64,000 bases of DNA from Hyphomicrobium denitrificans 1NES1 (lineage in GTDB: Bacteria; Pseudomonadota; Alphaproteobacteria; Rhizobiales; Hyphomicrobiaceae). Positions 16,613-25,278 of this stretch are shown piece by piece. The notes beneath the pieces were generated by a model that worked only from the letters and a program-made list of their open reading frames with translations, made no database searches and was not told the DNA's origin. The stretch is from the NCBI RefSeq assembly GCF_000230975.2, contig NC_021172.1:930001-994000 (forward strand), given 5' to 3'. The stretch's first letter is position 1; every line of letters starts with the position of its first letter. Both the position numbers and the translations under genes were made by a program.

Positions 16613-17682
16613 CACGCCCCCAGCACAACGAGGATGGCTGAAAAGGCGGCCGCCGCTGGGAGCGTCACCAGCCAAGCCAGCAGGATCGTCCGCAGAGCAT
16701 CCCGAGCGCGCGGGGGCGCTTTGTCAGCAACCCTGACGCCAATAATCGACCCGGCCGCAACATGTGTGGTCGAAACCGGTAATCCCAACGGCGTTGCGCC
16801 CAAGACCAGGAAAGCGGTGCCTAGATTGGCGAACAGACCCGTCGTCGGCGTCATCGTCGACACCTCCTGGGCCAGAACAGGCAGTAGGCGGCGTCCGGCC
16901 ATCAAGGCGCCGCCCGTCATGGCAAACGACGTCAATGCAATCGCCAAGGCCGGTCCACTGGCCGTCGTTTCGGCGGCCGGCCATGCCGCGAGGGCGGGAA
17001 TCATCAAAGCTGCCATCTTCGGCACGTCGTTGAGGCCGCGGGCGAAGCTCACTGCTCCACCGCTCAGCCAGTGCAGGGCCAGCCAGACCCGGCGCGCTGC
17101 GGGCGAAGGACGCCGGTCGGGAGCCGCGCAGATAAACGGATCTTTCCTATGATCCTCGGGCGCGCAGCAGCCCGGCGTCCATTGCGGCAAACGACTCTCG
17201 ACGAGGCGGTTCAACAGCAGCAGCGTCCAGCAGAGGCCGATGGCGAGGGCGGGGCTTGCGAGCAGAGGGATCAGGAATTTCGCTGCTACGACTCGGTAGG
17301 CGACATCGCGGATTCCAAACTGCGCGGCGGCGGCGCCGATTATCCCACCGATCAGCGCGTGCGTTGTGGAAACCGGCCAGCGCTGCCAGGTCGAAAGGGC
17401 AACGAAGCCGGCCGCTCCGGCCAAGGCCGCAAGTGCGGCGCCGAGCGGCAATCCCTCCGCGCTCTTCAGGACGCCGCCGCCGAACAAGGCGCCGAGCGCG
17501 CCGCCCCACGAGATCGCGCCGAGTCCGCCGGCGAGAGTTGCCAAGACGCCGAGAAGCCAGGCCGCACGCGGCGTGGCGATGCCGCTGCCGGCCAAAGCCG
17601 CGACCCCCTTCGACACGTCGTTGGAGCCGTTGGCCCAGGCAAGCGTCAGGCTGACAACCAAAAGCAGCGCAGCGGAGAGCAC
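16612..17682 (-). CDS. Pit-family inorganic phosphate (possibly arsenate) transporter
   Basis: 356 residues with two repeated PHO4 signatures, LAWANGSNDVSKGVAALAGS near residue 15 and ARGLNDVPKM in the second half, and two PVSTTHALIGG/PVSTTHVAAGS repeats. Pit carriers import phosphate with protons and do not discriminate well against arsenate. I start it at the GTG at 17682, which has GAGAGGA upstream, 13 bp after the methyltransferase stop; a longer open frame upstream reads through antisense of the methyltransferase. Context suggests arsenate uptake or phosphate supply for arsenosugar synthesis (inference). Confidence 0.85.
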   Translation of the reverse strand: MLSAALLLVVSLTLAWANGSNDVSKGVAALAGSGIATPRAAWLLGVLATLAGGLGAISWGGALGALFGGGVLKSAEGLPLGAALAALAGAAGFVALSTWQRWPVSTTHALIGGIIGAAAAQFGIRDVAYRVVAAKFLIPLLASPALAIGLCWTLLLLNRLVESRLPQWTPGCCAPEDHRKDPFICAAPDRRPSPAARRVWLALHWLSGGAVSFARGLNDVPKMAALMIPALAAWPAAETTASGPALAIALTSFAMTGGALMAGRRLLPVLAQEVSTMTPTTGLFANLGTAFLVLGATPLGLPVSTTHVAAGSIIGVRVADKAPPRARDALRTILLAWLVTLPAAAAFSAILVVLGA

Positions 17683-17695
17683 GATGTCCGTCCTC

Positions 17696-18745
17696 TCAGC
17701 AGCATTTGATCGGAGTAGCCGCGTTTCCCGCCACTTGGGCAGCGGGCGGGCCGCATTCGAACAATCCGAAATGAACGGATTTATCGCCGATGGTCTCGAA
17801 ATGAGGTGCGTAGCGGCTGAGCGACAGCATATCGGCCGTGTTACCGCAGACGGGAACAGCCTTGTGCGCAACGAAGCGATGATGATCGTCGAGCTCGAAT
17901 GCGTTTGGGGCTTCCGGGATCGTTCCCTTATAGATCGCCGCCTGGCCGTAATCCTCGCACCGGTCCTCAAGGTCGAGTTTGAACGCTCGGACGGTCACCG
18001 AGTAAAATTCGATGAGGGCTGTCCTGGCCTCAATGTCGGAGTTGTTGATGGCGACTCGCCGCCGCTCGATCACGCGAACGTCGCGGCACCCAGCGGCTGC
18101 CATCAGGCGCCGGAAGTCCTCCCAATAGAGCGCACCGCCCAGACATTCTCCGCGCAAAACCGGATCGGCGGCCAAATTTGGAGGAACGCGACGGTCTGCG
18201 AATACGTCCGAGACATAGAGCTCGCCGCCTTGGCGGAGCACGCGAAGGATTTCCCGGAAGGCGCTCTGTTTGTCCGGCGAAAGATTGAGGACGCAGTTGG
18301 AAACGACGACGTCGACGCTGTCGTCCGCAATCCGCGCGGTGCGCAGATCTTCGATATATCCTTCCCGAAACTCGATATTGGCGAAGCCAAATTTTCGGGC
18401 GTGATGGTCGCGATGCTTTCGGGCGACAGCAAGCTGTTCTTTTGTCATGTCGACCCCAATGACGCTGCCGTTCGGGCCGACAAGCTGGGACAAGACATAG
18501 CAGTCGCGCCCCGCGCCACATCCGAGATCGAGGACATGCGCACCGTTCAACGCCGGCGGGATCGGCGAACCACAGCCATAAAAACGCGCCTTAACCTCGT
18601 CTTGCACCTTGGCGAGGGCCTCGGCAATGTAGGGGGCCGGCGAGGTGCCTATGCAGCACGCGGAGGTTTGAAGATCGTCCGACGATTTGAGGATTTCTCC
18701 GTAATACCGCTGAATCGATTCAAGAGAACTTTGATGTTGGGTCAT
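17696..18745 (-). CDS. arsM: ArsM-like arsenite S-adenosylmethionine methyltransferase
   Basis: 349 residues. SAM-binding motif VLDLGCGAGRD (71-81), GVDMTKEQL, and VVSNCVLNLSPDK. The N-terminal DLQTSACC (Cys30, Cys31) and internal cysteines in NCVLNLS and RGECLGGALYW are the arsenic-binding set; the C-terminal domain ends with KSVHFGLFECG, typical of arsenosugar-locus ArsM proteins, and a terminal Cys-Cys pair (348-349). Expected to methylate As(III) to mono/dimethylarsenicals. First partner of the radical SAM gene 44 bp upstream. Confidence 0.9.
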   Translation of the reverse strand: MTQHQSSLESIQRYYGEILKSSDDLQTSACCIGTSPAPYIAEALAKVQDEVKARFYGCGSPIPPALNGAHVLDLGCGAGRDCYVLSQLVGPNGSVIGVDMTKEQLAVARKHRDHHARKFGFANIEFREGYIEDLRTARIADDSVDVVVSNCVLNLSPDKQSAFREILRVLRQGGELYVSDVFADRRVPPNLAADPVLRGECLGGALYWEDFRRLMAAAGCRDVRVIERRRVAINNSDIEARTALIEFYSVTVRAFKLDLEDRCEDYGQAAIYKGTIPEAPNAFELDDHHRFVAHKAVPVCGNTADMLSLSRYAPHFETIGDKSVHFGLFECGPPAAQVAGNAATPIKCC

Positions 18746-18789
18746 GAACGTCAGGCTTCCTTAGTGACTGTACCGTCTGTGTGCCGATC

Positions 18790-19824
18790 TCATCCGCTGC
18801 ACGATGCGCCACCGAGCACGCAGAAACGCGCGCAGTAGCGATGATTGAGCTTCACCGGCCGCGCCGCCTCAGCCAGGCTCGCGCCCAGCTCAAAGGCATT
18901 GTCGTAGGGAAGCAGCGTGCAGGAGAGGACCGCCGGCTTATCCGCGCCTTTTCGCTTCACGACCATCCGTGAACTGGCGCACATCACCGAATCCGGGTTC
19001 TTGCCCAGGATGCCCCAACAGCGCTCGGTAATCTCCGGGACGTCGTCGTCGGCTCTCATTTCAGGAAATAGCACGAGGCGTCCCGGATCGGCCGCGTCGA
19101 TGCCCACGCCCAGTCTGTCGAATAGGGCTGCGTAGCCGGCACGTATCTGGGCGTCTGTTTCCTGCCAGACGGTTCGGCCGGCGACGGATACAGTGAAGCC
19201 GCTCCGCGCCAGCCAAAGCAGTCCGTCGATCGTGCGCGGCCAGCTCTGCGGCCCCCGCAGCCGCTCATGTCCCGACGGCTCGTAATGGTCTAACGAAACA
19301 CGCAGCGCGAGCTTGCTCGGAAATCGCCGATTGAGGTCGAGCAGTGGTGCCTTCAGCCGCTGCATGGGCTTCATCGCGTTGGTCAGCACCAAGACGGCGA
19401 AGCCCGCGGCGAGGCTGTCCTCCAGCATGCCCAGGATGCCCGGGTTCATGAACGGCTCGCCACCGGTAAAGCCGATCTCATTAGGCGGCGGGTCGAGCTT
19501 GGCTGCCTCCGCTAAAAAGCAGTCCACCTCTGAGCGCGAGAGGTAGACGAGGCGGTCGTTCCTCGGACTCGACTCGATGTAGCAGTTCTCGCAGGTCAGA
19601 TTGCAAAGCGTCCCGGTGTTGAACCAGAGCGTCTCAAGGGCCTTTAAGGAGACGCTCGCACGACGTTCGCCCGTCGCCGTTACCTCCGGATGGCTGAATT
19701 TCGCAAAGGAGATAGCCGGGTGCATATGTTCCGGAGCCGTCGCCGAGGGTCCCTCGGCCGAATTCGGGGCGCGGGTTACCGGGGGCGATCGCCAGCTTTG
19801 TGGGGCAGAGAAGGCTTGATCCAT
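18790..19824 (-). CDS. Radical SAM protein of the arsenosugar-type operon (not ArsS)
   Basis: About 344 residues. Cluster motif LCNLTCENCYIESSPRND (Cys74, Cys78, Cys81), SAM loop GFTGGEPF, and a cysteine-rich C terminus (CARFCVLGGASC) that could bind a second cluster. This is the CYIESSPRND type, not ArsS, whose cluster region reads differently and has a CxxCH arrangement. It heads the operon, followed by arsM. Start uncertain: ATG 19824 is used; ATG 19725 is an alternative. The reaction is unknown; its position suggests it makes the carbon-arsenic or sugar modification. Confidence 0.8.
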   Translation of the reverse strand: MDQAFSAPQSWRSPPVTRAPNSAEGPSATAPEHMHPAISFAKFSHPEVTATGERRASVSLKALETLWFNTGTLCNLTCENCYIESSPRNDRLVYLSRSEVDCFLAEAAKLDPPPNEIGFTGGEPFMNPGILGMLEDSLAAGFAVLVLTNAMKPMQRLKAPLLDLNRRFPSKLALRVSLDHYEPSGHERLRGPQSWPRTIDGLLWLARSGFTVSVAGRTVWQETDAQIRAGYAALFDRLGVGIDAADPGRLVLFPEMRADDDVPEITERCWGILGKNPDSVMCASSRMVVKRKGADKPAVLSCTLLPYDNAFELGASLAEAARPVKLNHRYCARFCVLGGASCSG

Positions 19825-20348
19825 CCTCGGGAGCTCAATTGTCGTGTACTCATTTGAAATTCGCCGATCGGTGCCGAGAGGTTTCATCAAGCCGCCCCAA
19901 AATGAGGCTTTCGGCGTTGTCCGGCTCCCTCCCGACACGTGCGGCGGGGCCAGACGCTCGACGGTGCAGTTTCACCCCAATGGTCAACTGGCGCAGCGAA
20001 ACCTTCCGGTTGCTTGCGGCGAATCTCCTCTTGAAACAACGCCTCGGGGTCATTTGCCGAGCGCCCTGGCGCGGGTGCCGCTTCGCCGTTGCGTGTGTCA
20101 TCAAAGGAGGACCACACGATAGGGGTCTGTAGAGAGTATCGGATGTTTCAGTCCGAGGGCCCTAAACTGCATATTTTTTGTGCAACCCAACGTGGTGCTC
20201 GGCCAATGGCAGTTCCGAAGGGGACGCTTTGGATGGACTGAATCTCGGTCAGTGGCGCCGAGATCCCATCTCGTTGGTCGGATCAAATTTCGCCGGGGGG
20301 ATCGGTCCAGCGGACTTCAACAAACTGGGGGTGACGCGGAGATTCCGC
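19825..20348. other. Divergent intergenic region between arsenosugar-type operon and luxR
   Basis: About 520 bp between two divergent genes. No open frame here has family features. It must hold both promoters. Near 20169-20199 a TGCA-N9-TGCA arrangement includes TGTGCAACC, sharing TGTGCAAC with the lux box at 21091; it may be a degenerate LuxR half-site. Otherwise nothing is recognised. Confidence 0.5.
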
Positions 20349-21074
20349 ATGCAGCGTGTTTTCCAGTCCTTTGTCGATGGTCTGGTAGCCAGCGATAATG
20401 CTGAGAGCCTCCGCGCGGTCCTCGCCGACGCGGGCGCGGCTCTCGATTTGAGCTGCTTTGCCTATCTCTCCATGCCCTTGAGCGTGGGGGATGCGCCGAC
20501 GCTGATCTCGACTTATCCAGTTAAGTGGACCGATCGCTACCTTCGAGAGCGTTACGAGCGGATAGATCCGGTTATCGTGGACGCGCTAGCCACACCGGAG
20601 CCATTCGAGTGGGGACAGGAGTTTCCTGCGAAGCGCTTGTCGAAATTGCAGTGTTCGCTGCTCGACGAGGCGGCTCAGTTTGGGATCCGCTGCGGATTTA
20701 CCGTGCCCATTCATGATGCGCGCGGCACCATTGCGGCGGTTACTTTTGCGGCCGACCAACGCCGCCCGAAGTTCCGACATTGCATCGAACAGCACCGACA
20801 TGTGCTCCAGCTCATGGCAATGTATTTTCATGCGCACGCGCGGCGGCGGTTGTCTGGCAATCGCGTCATCGATGGTATCGTGCTGTCGCCGCGCGAACTC
20901 GAATGTCTCGAATGGGCGGCGCGGGGGAAGTCTGCTTGGGAGATCGGCCGCCTGCTGAATATCTCGCGTCGCACGGCGGCATTTCATCTGGACAACGCGA
21001 AAGCGAAGTTCGGCGTCCGCACTATCTGTCAGGCCGTCGCGAAATTGGCAGCTGCTAAATCGACAACCGAATAG
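20349..21074 (+). CDS. traR: LuxR-family quorum-sensing regulator (TraR-like)
   Basis: 241 residues from ATG 20349. Autoinducer-binding domain with the conserved set Trp60, Tyr64, Tyr69, Asp73-Pro74, Trp88 and Gly116; C-terminal helix-turn-helix LSPRELECLEWAARGKSAWE to about residue 225. Position beside a LuxI gene and the trb operon makes it the TraR equivalent of the ICEMlSymR7A family, where TraR plus acyl-homoserine lactone activates the transfer genes. A longer upstream frame and a GTG at 20331 are possible starts. Confidence 0.88.
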   Translation: MQRVFQSFVDGLVASDNAESLRAVLADAGAALDLSCFAYLSMPLSVGDAPTLISTYPVKWTDRYLRERYERIDPVIVDALATPEPFEWGQEFPAKRLSKLQCSLLDEAAQFGIRCGFTVPIHDARGTIAAVTFAADQRRPKFRHCIEQHRHVLQLMAMYFHAHARRRLSGNRVIDGIVLSPRELECLEWAARGKSAWEIGRLLNISRRTAAFHLDNAKAKFGVRTICQAVAKLAAAKSTTE

Positions 21075-21090
21075 GGTTCCCCCTTCCGAC

Positions 21091-21108
21091 CCTGTGCAAC
21101 TACACAGG
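21091..21108. promoter_or_regulatory. lux/tra box upstream of luxI
   Basis: CCTGTGCAACTACACAGG: perfect 6-6-6 inverted repeat with the CTG-N10-CAG core of LuxR-type operators, 62 bp before the luxI start and 16 bp after the luxR stop. Confidence 0.85.
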
Positions 21109-21169
21109 ATGAGAAACCCCGCATCATCGCCTTCTAATCGCGCAGGAACAATCCTGCCTGGAGGCGACC

Positions 21170-21832
21170 ATGCTCCAACTCATCAATCCCGCGCGCTACG
21201 GCGAGTTCATCGACGCCCTCGCGGAAATGCATCGGCTTCGTTACCGGATCTTCAAGGAACGGCTCGGCTGGGACGTTCAGGTCAGCGGCGACTTGGAAAT
21301 GGACGAATTCGACGCCTGCCAGCCTGCATATCTCGTGCAAAAGGATGACGACGGCCGGATTCAAGGGTGCGTCCGGCTCTTGCCGACAATCGGCCCAACC
21401 ATGCTCCGGGATACGTTTCCAGTGCTCCTGGACGGCGAATCGGCGCCGGCGTCAGATGCCATCTGGGAAAGCAGCCGGTTCGGAGTCGATCTCAGCTCGC
21501 GGGACGAGAAGACCGGCCGCAGCATCGCGCGAGCGACCTTTGAGCTATTCGCCGGAATGATCGAATTCGGTCTGATGCGCGGGCTCTCAGACATCGTCAC
21601 TGTAACTGACGCACGGATGGAGCGCATCCTGTGCCGCGCGAACTGGCCATTGCGACGGCTCGGTTCGCCCCGGGCGATCGGCAAGACGTTGGCTGTCGCG
21701 GGCTATCTTGAAGTATCGCGCGAGCGGCTCGCACGTGTTCGCGATGCCGGCGGTCTTTCCGGCACGGTGATCCGTATGCCAGACGACGATGTCCATCACA
21801 CCGGTCCGAGCGCGACCACCGTGGCGGCGTGA
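21170..21832 (+). CDS. traI: Acyl-homoserine-lactone synthase (LuxI/TraI-like)
   Basis: 220 residues with the invariant LuxI residues Arg24, Phe28, Trp34, Asp45, Asp48, Arg69, Glu100 and Arg103 at the expected spacing. Synthesises an acyl-homoserine lactone from SAM and an acyl donor; the acyl chain cannot be told from the sequence. Preceded by a perfect lux box, so positive autoregulation by the upstream LuxR is expected. Located head of a region continuing into the conjugation genes. Confidence 0.93.
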   Translation: MLQLINPARYGEFIDALAEMHRLRYRIFKERLGWDVQVSGDLEMDEFDACQPAYLVQKDDDGRIQGCVRLLPTIGPTMLRDTFPVLLDGESAPASDAIWESSRFGVDLSSRDEKTGRSIARATFELFAGMIEFGLMRGLSDIVTVTDARMERILCRANWPLRRLGSPRAIGKTLAVAGYLEVSRERLARVRDAGGLSGTVIRMPDDDVHHTGPSATTVAA

Positions 21833-21975
21833 GGTTGCGGTCGGCAGTCGAAATAAGGGGGCGGCGGTCACCGCTAATGCCTTGCGGTCTCCGGTGGAGA
21901 GACCACCGGCTCGTCGGTTCGGCTGCCGATCTTGTCAGGGCGAGCGCTCAATAACGTTTGCATGGCGTGCCGAAC

Positions 21976-22863
21976 ATGGAGATCCGCGATCTTATGTATC
22001 TCGATGCGTCGGCGACCGCCGGCAACTTTACACGGGCCGCCAAGTCACTCGGAATCAACACCTCGACGATCAGCCGTCGGGTCGGACGGTTCGAGGACGA
22101 GCTTGGCCTCGCCGTATTCGAACGCCAGCACGCGGGTGTTCGCCTTACGACCGGCGGCAAGGCGGTGTTGCCGCATATCCGGCGCGCATTGGCGGAACTC
22201 GATGCGATCAGGCGTGCTGGCGAGCAGAACGGCAATGGTGTTGTCGGCGAAGTGCGCCTGGCAGTGCGCATGCCGCCCATCGGCGAGCCCTTGCGCGATC
22301 TGCTGGCTCGGTGGCGAGACCGGCACCCAGATGTCGTGCTCACGATCTTGGAATTGAGCGAATGGGAGATCCAGAGCGCGATTCGGGAGCGGCGGATCGA
22401 TGTGGCGTTAATGACGCGCCATACGCTTTGGCCTGATGCCGCATCGGCCCCCCTCTACCGCGAACGCGTGCTCGCCGCGCTGCCGTGCCGACACCCGCTG
22501 ATCGAGCGAGAAGCGCTCGATTGGGTCTGCCTCCGCAAGGAGATGTTGCTCGTGCAAGGTTGGGAGAACAGTCAATCGGCCCGCGAGTTCTATGCATCCC
22601 TCATGGGATGCGGCGCAAACTTCCACACCCACGCTGCCAGTAAGCAATGCATCTTTGCGCTGGTTGCCGCCGGATTCGGGATCACGCTCGCGACTAGGAG
22701 CCAGTCGGAGGTTGCGTTCCCCGGAGTGGCATACCGGCCAATCAGCGAGGACAATGCTTGGGTCCAGGTCGAACTCGTTTGGAGCCCCGAAGCCGAAGAC
22801 CCTGCCGTCGGCCGGTTCGTGGCTTTCATGCGCGACGAAGCGCGGTCACGTCGTCTTTTCTGA
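21976..22863 (+). CDS. LysR-family transcriptional regulator
   Basis: 295 residues from ATG 21976. N-terminal winged helix (MEIRDLMYLDASATAGNFTR, then AAKSLGINTSTISRRVGRFE) and a C-terminal substrate-binding domain. Targets unknown. Its last 18 bp overlap the end of the DUF2274 gene tail to tail. It stands between the quorum-sensing pair and the trb operon, so it may be cargo or a transfer regulator. Confidence 0.88.
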   Translation: MEIRDLMYLDASATAGNFTRAAKSLGINTSTISRRVGRFEDELGLAVFERQHAGVRLTTGGKAVLPHIRRALAELDAIRRAGEQNGNGVVGEVRLAVRMPPIGEPLRDLLARWRDRHPDVVLTILELSEWEIQSAIRERRIDVALMTRHTLWPDAASAPLYRERVLAALPCRHPLIEREALDWVCLRKEMLLVQGWENSQSAREFYASLMGCGANFHTHAASKQCIFALVAAGFGITLATRSQSEVAFPGVAYRPISEDNAWVQVELVWSPEAEDPAVGRFVAFMRDEARSRRLF

Positions 22864-23115
22864 GCCCGGACTTGCTGGCTGCGGCCGCGGTGCCGCCGAC
22901 CCCACGCGCCGCAGTTTCGCGAAGGCGCGATCCGTCGCCATGAAGCGCGCCAGCATGGGGCCGATCAGCTTCGCGGGCTCGACGGCGCCCTGGCCGGTTT
23001 CGCGGCCAAGCGCATTTCCGTAAGCGACCAGATCACGGTGAATGGCAGCGGGCAGTTCGACGGTCAGCTTCACTGGCTTGTCGTCCGGAATCGTGCCGAG
23101 CTTCAGCTTTGCCAT
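22846..23115 (-). CDS. DUF2274 protein of the trb operon
   Basis: 89 residues: KLKLGTIPDDKPVKLTVELPAAIHRDL with a following helical region, the DUF2274 pattern regularly found after trbI. The start at 23115 has GAGG 8 nt upstream and lies 10 bp after the trbI stop. The ribbon-helix-helix-like N terminus (KLTVELPAAIHRDLVAYGNA) suggests a small DNA-binding or regulatory protein; function not established. Last gene of the transcript. Confidence 0.85.
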   Translation of the reverse strand: MAKLKLGTIPDDKPVKLTVELPAAIHRDLVAYGNALGRETGQGAVEPAKLIGPMLARFMATDRAFAKLRRVGSAAPRPQPASPGSEKTT

Positions 23116-23125
23116 GATCATTGCC

Positions 23126-24295
23126 TCATGCACGGTAGGGTTCGAGAACGAGGTCGTGCGTGACCATCACGCGCACCGGGAAACCCGGCCGGATAGTGAT
23201 GGTCGGCTGAACGTTGAGCGACCGGCTGACCACCTGCTGGCCGGTCTGATTGACGCTTTGCGACACGCCTTGCTGAATGGCCTCGGCGAGCGAGCCGTTG
23301 TTGTTGCCGCTCATGCCGGCCTCCGATCCGACGCTGAGCAGCGTGGAGAGAATCGCGGCCTTGAACAGCGTGCCCCAATGGTTGTCGACCTCGTCCTCGA
23401 GGCCGGCATAGCCTTGCGTGTCGGCGCCCGGCTGACGCTCCAGAACGATCGAGCGGCCGTTCGGCATGATTAGGCGATTCCAGACGAGGAGCGCACGTGT
23501 TTGCCCAAAGGCGATCTGCGCATCGTACTGGCCGACGAGGCGCGCGCCCTGGGGGATCAGGAGGATCTTTCCCGTCGGACTGTCATAGACGTCTTCCGTC
23601 ACTTGTGCGGTCACCTGACCGGGCAAGTCGGAGCGCAAGCCGGTGATCAATGCGGCGGGGATCACCGCACCCGCCTGCAGAATGTATTTGCTCGCCGGCG
23701 CCTGAACGCGGTCTGGGCTTGTGGTGCGTCGGTCCACCGCGCCATTGAGAAAGGCGAGCTTGTGATCCTGCGAAGTGAGATCGGCCGATCCGCCGTTTCG
23801 CCCGGCGGGCGACTGAGCGGCGGCTGGTGTCGGCGCGGCTGCTGTGGTTTTGACATTGGTCGGCGCGAAGAGATGGCTGACCCGTGCTGCCTCCTGCTCC
23901 TGCGCAATGCGCTGCTGCTCGGGATCGGTTCCTGTCGGCATTCCCGGCGCCGCAACCCCCGCATTGGCCATCGGCCGGCCGAGATCGCCTGGCAGCGGCG
24001 GCCCGAGCTGGGGCACCGGCTTGGGGAGCCCGGTATAGTCTCGGGGAAGGTTCGCGAGGCCGTCGGGCGTGTTGCGATTGTTGGTGTTGTAGAGTTCGGA
24101 GCCTCCGGTCTGATGCTGCGGCTTCAGGGCGAAAAACAGAGCGCCGCCAATACCGATCGCTGCCGCCGCGCCCAAGCCCAGTAGCACTTTGCGCGATAGG
24201 CGTGTGACGGGCGGACGGCTCGATCGCAGCCGCATCTCCTCGGGCGGGCGACTGTCTTCATTCGATCCACCGTCTTCGCGGGGAGCATCCGTCAC
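23126..24295 (-). CDS. trbI: TrbI, VirB10-like T4SS channel protein
   Basis: 389 residues from a GTG that overlaps the trbG stop (GTGA). Short cytoplasmic part, one transmembrane helix (VLLGLGAAAAIGIGGALFFA), a proline-rich periplasmic linker, then the conserved VirB10 C domain (ILQAGAVIPAALITGLRSDL, LIPQGARLVGQYD, GAAL-like antenna region and VRVMVTHDLVL). Spans the inner and outer membrane parts of the mating channel. Confidence 0.93.
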   Translation of the reverse strand: MTDAPREDGGSNEDSRPPEEMRLRSSRPPVTRLSRKVLLGLGAAAAIGIGGALFFALKPQHQTGGSELYNTNNRNTPDGLANLPRDYTGLPKPVPQLGPPLPGDLGRPMANAGVAAPGMPTGTDPEQQRIAQEQEAARVSHLFAPTNVKTTAAAPTPAAAQSPAGRNGGSADLTSQDHKLAFLNGAVDRRTTSPDRVQAPASKYILQAGAVIPAALITGLRSDLPGQVTAQVTEDVYDSPTGKILLIPQGARLVGQYDAQIAFGQTRALLVWNRLIMPNGRSIVLERQPGADTQGYAGLEDEVDNHWGTLFKAAILSTLLSVGSEAGMSGNNNGSLAEAIQQGVSQSVNQTGQQVVSRSLNVQPTITIRPGFPVRVMVTHDLVLEPYRA

Positions 24296-25278
24296 CGCGG
24301 CCTCCCGTCGGTGCGGACGATGCGCACGACTTGCTGGTGCTCGCCACCGAGCTTGAGCTCGGCCGCGGCGAACAGCCGATCGACGATCATATGGTTGCCT
24401 TTGACGCGGTAGTTGACGAGCTGGCCGTCGCCTTCGGCGCCGATGACCCAAAGCGGCGGCAACTCGCCCTGGCTGATGCCGCTCGGGAATTCGATGAACA
24501 CCTGCCGGCCATCGTCGAAGGCGCGCAGCGGCCGCCAAGCGGGATTGTCGCCCTCGATGCGATAGCGGAAGTTCAGGGCGTTGATATCGACGCCAGTGGC
24601 GATCGGAGACGCAGCGTCGGCCGCGGCATTCTGCTGGCGCAGCGCGATGAGCTGGTCCTGGGCGTAGGCCCAGGAGACCGACGCCATGTAGGTCTTCGCG
24701 TCGGAATGCAGTTCGAGGTGATAGGTGCGCCGATCTGTGTTGATGACGAGATTGGTGACGAGATCAGGACGCGTGGGCTTCACCAGAATGTGGACGCGTT
24801 TCGCCGGCCCGACGCCGCTCTCGGTGTCGCCGATGATCCACCGCACGGTATCGCCTGCCGCGACCGGGCCAGAGCCGACGAGCTGCTCGCCCGGCTCGAG
24901 CGCGATATCCGTGATTTCGCCAGGCGCGGCATAGACTTGATAGAGCGCCCCATCCGAAAAGGGATAGACCTGGATGGCGTTGAGATAGCCGGCTCGCGCT
25001 GGCTGAACGCGCGCGGCGCCATTCGCGCGGTCAACGCGCACGTGCGGATCGGCGGCTTCCGGCGGGGCCGACCGTCCAGACGGAAGGGGCTTCAGCTGGC
25101 CCGGCAAGGGAAGCGGCTTTGGCAGCTCTACGATCTGTACGGGTTTTGGCGGGTCGGGCTGAAGCACGGCCGGCTTCGGCGTGTCGTCGTAGCTGATCTC
25201 GGGCGGTTTGTAGGCGGTAGCGCAGGCCCCAAGCGAAACAGAGGCGAGCAACAAGGTTGCAAGCGAGGCAATGCGCAT
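24292..25278 (-). CDS. trbG: TrbG, VirB9-like T4SS protein
   Basis: 328 residues. Signal peptide with a lipobox-like LGACATAY at the N terminus, proline-rich stretch (DDTPKPAVLQPDPPKP), then the VirB9/TrbG domain ending in GGEHQQVVRIVR. Start ATG 25278 shares one base with the trbF stop (TGATG). Forms part of the outer-membrane core complex with TrbI. Confidence 0.93.
   Translation of the reverse strand: MRIASLATLLLASVSLGACATAYKPPEISYDDTPKPAVLQPDPPKPVQIVELPKPLPLPGQLKPLPSGRSAPPEAADPHVRVDRANGAARVQPARAGYLNAIQVYPFSDGALYQVYAAPGEITDIALEPGEQLVGSGPVAAGDTVRWIIGDTESGVGPAKRVHILVKPTRPDLVTNLVINTDRRTYHLELHSDAKTYMASVSWAYAQDQLIALRQQNAAADAASPIATGVDINALNFRYRIEGDNPAWRPLRAFDDGRQVFIEFPSGISQGELPPLWVIGAEGDGQLVNYRVKGNHMIVDRLFAAAELKLGGEHQQVVRIVRTDGRPR

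Noticed and set aside
18790..19824. Identification as ArsS
   Set aside because: The cluster-binding region and overall pattern differ from ArsS; only the neighbourhood suggested it.
19844..20132. Short frames in the luxR-arsenosugar intergenic region as genes or mobile-element remnants
   Set aside because: No recognisable transposase, intron or other protein features.
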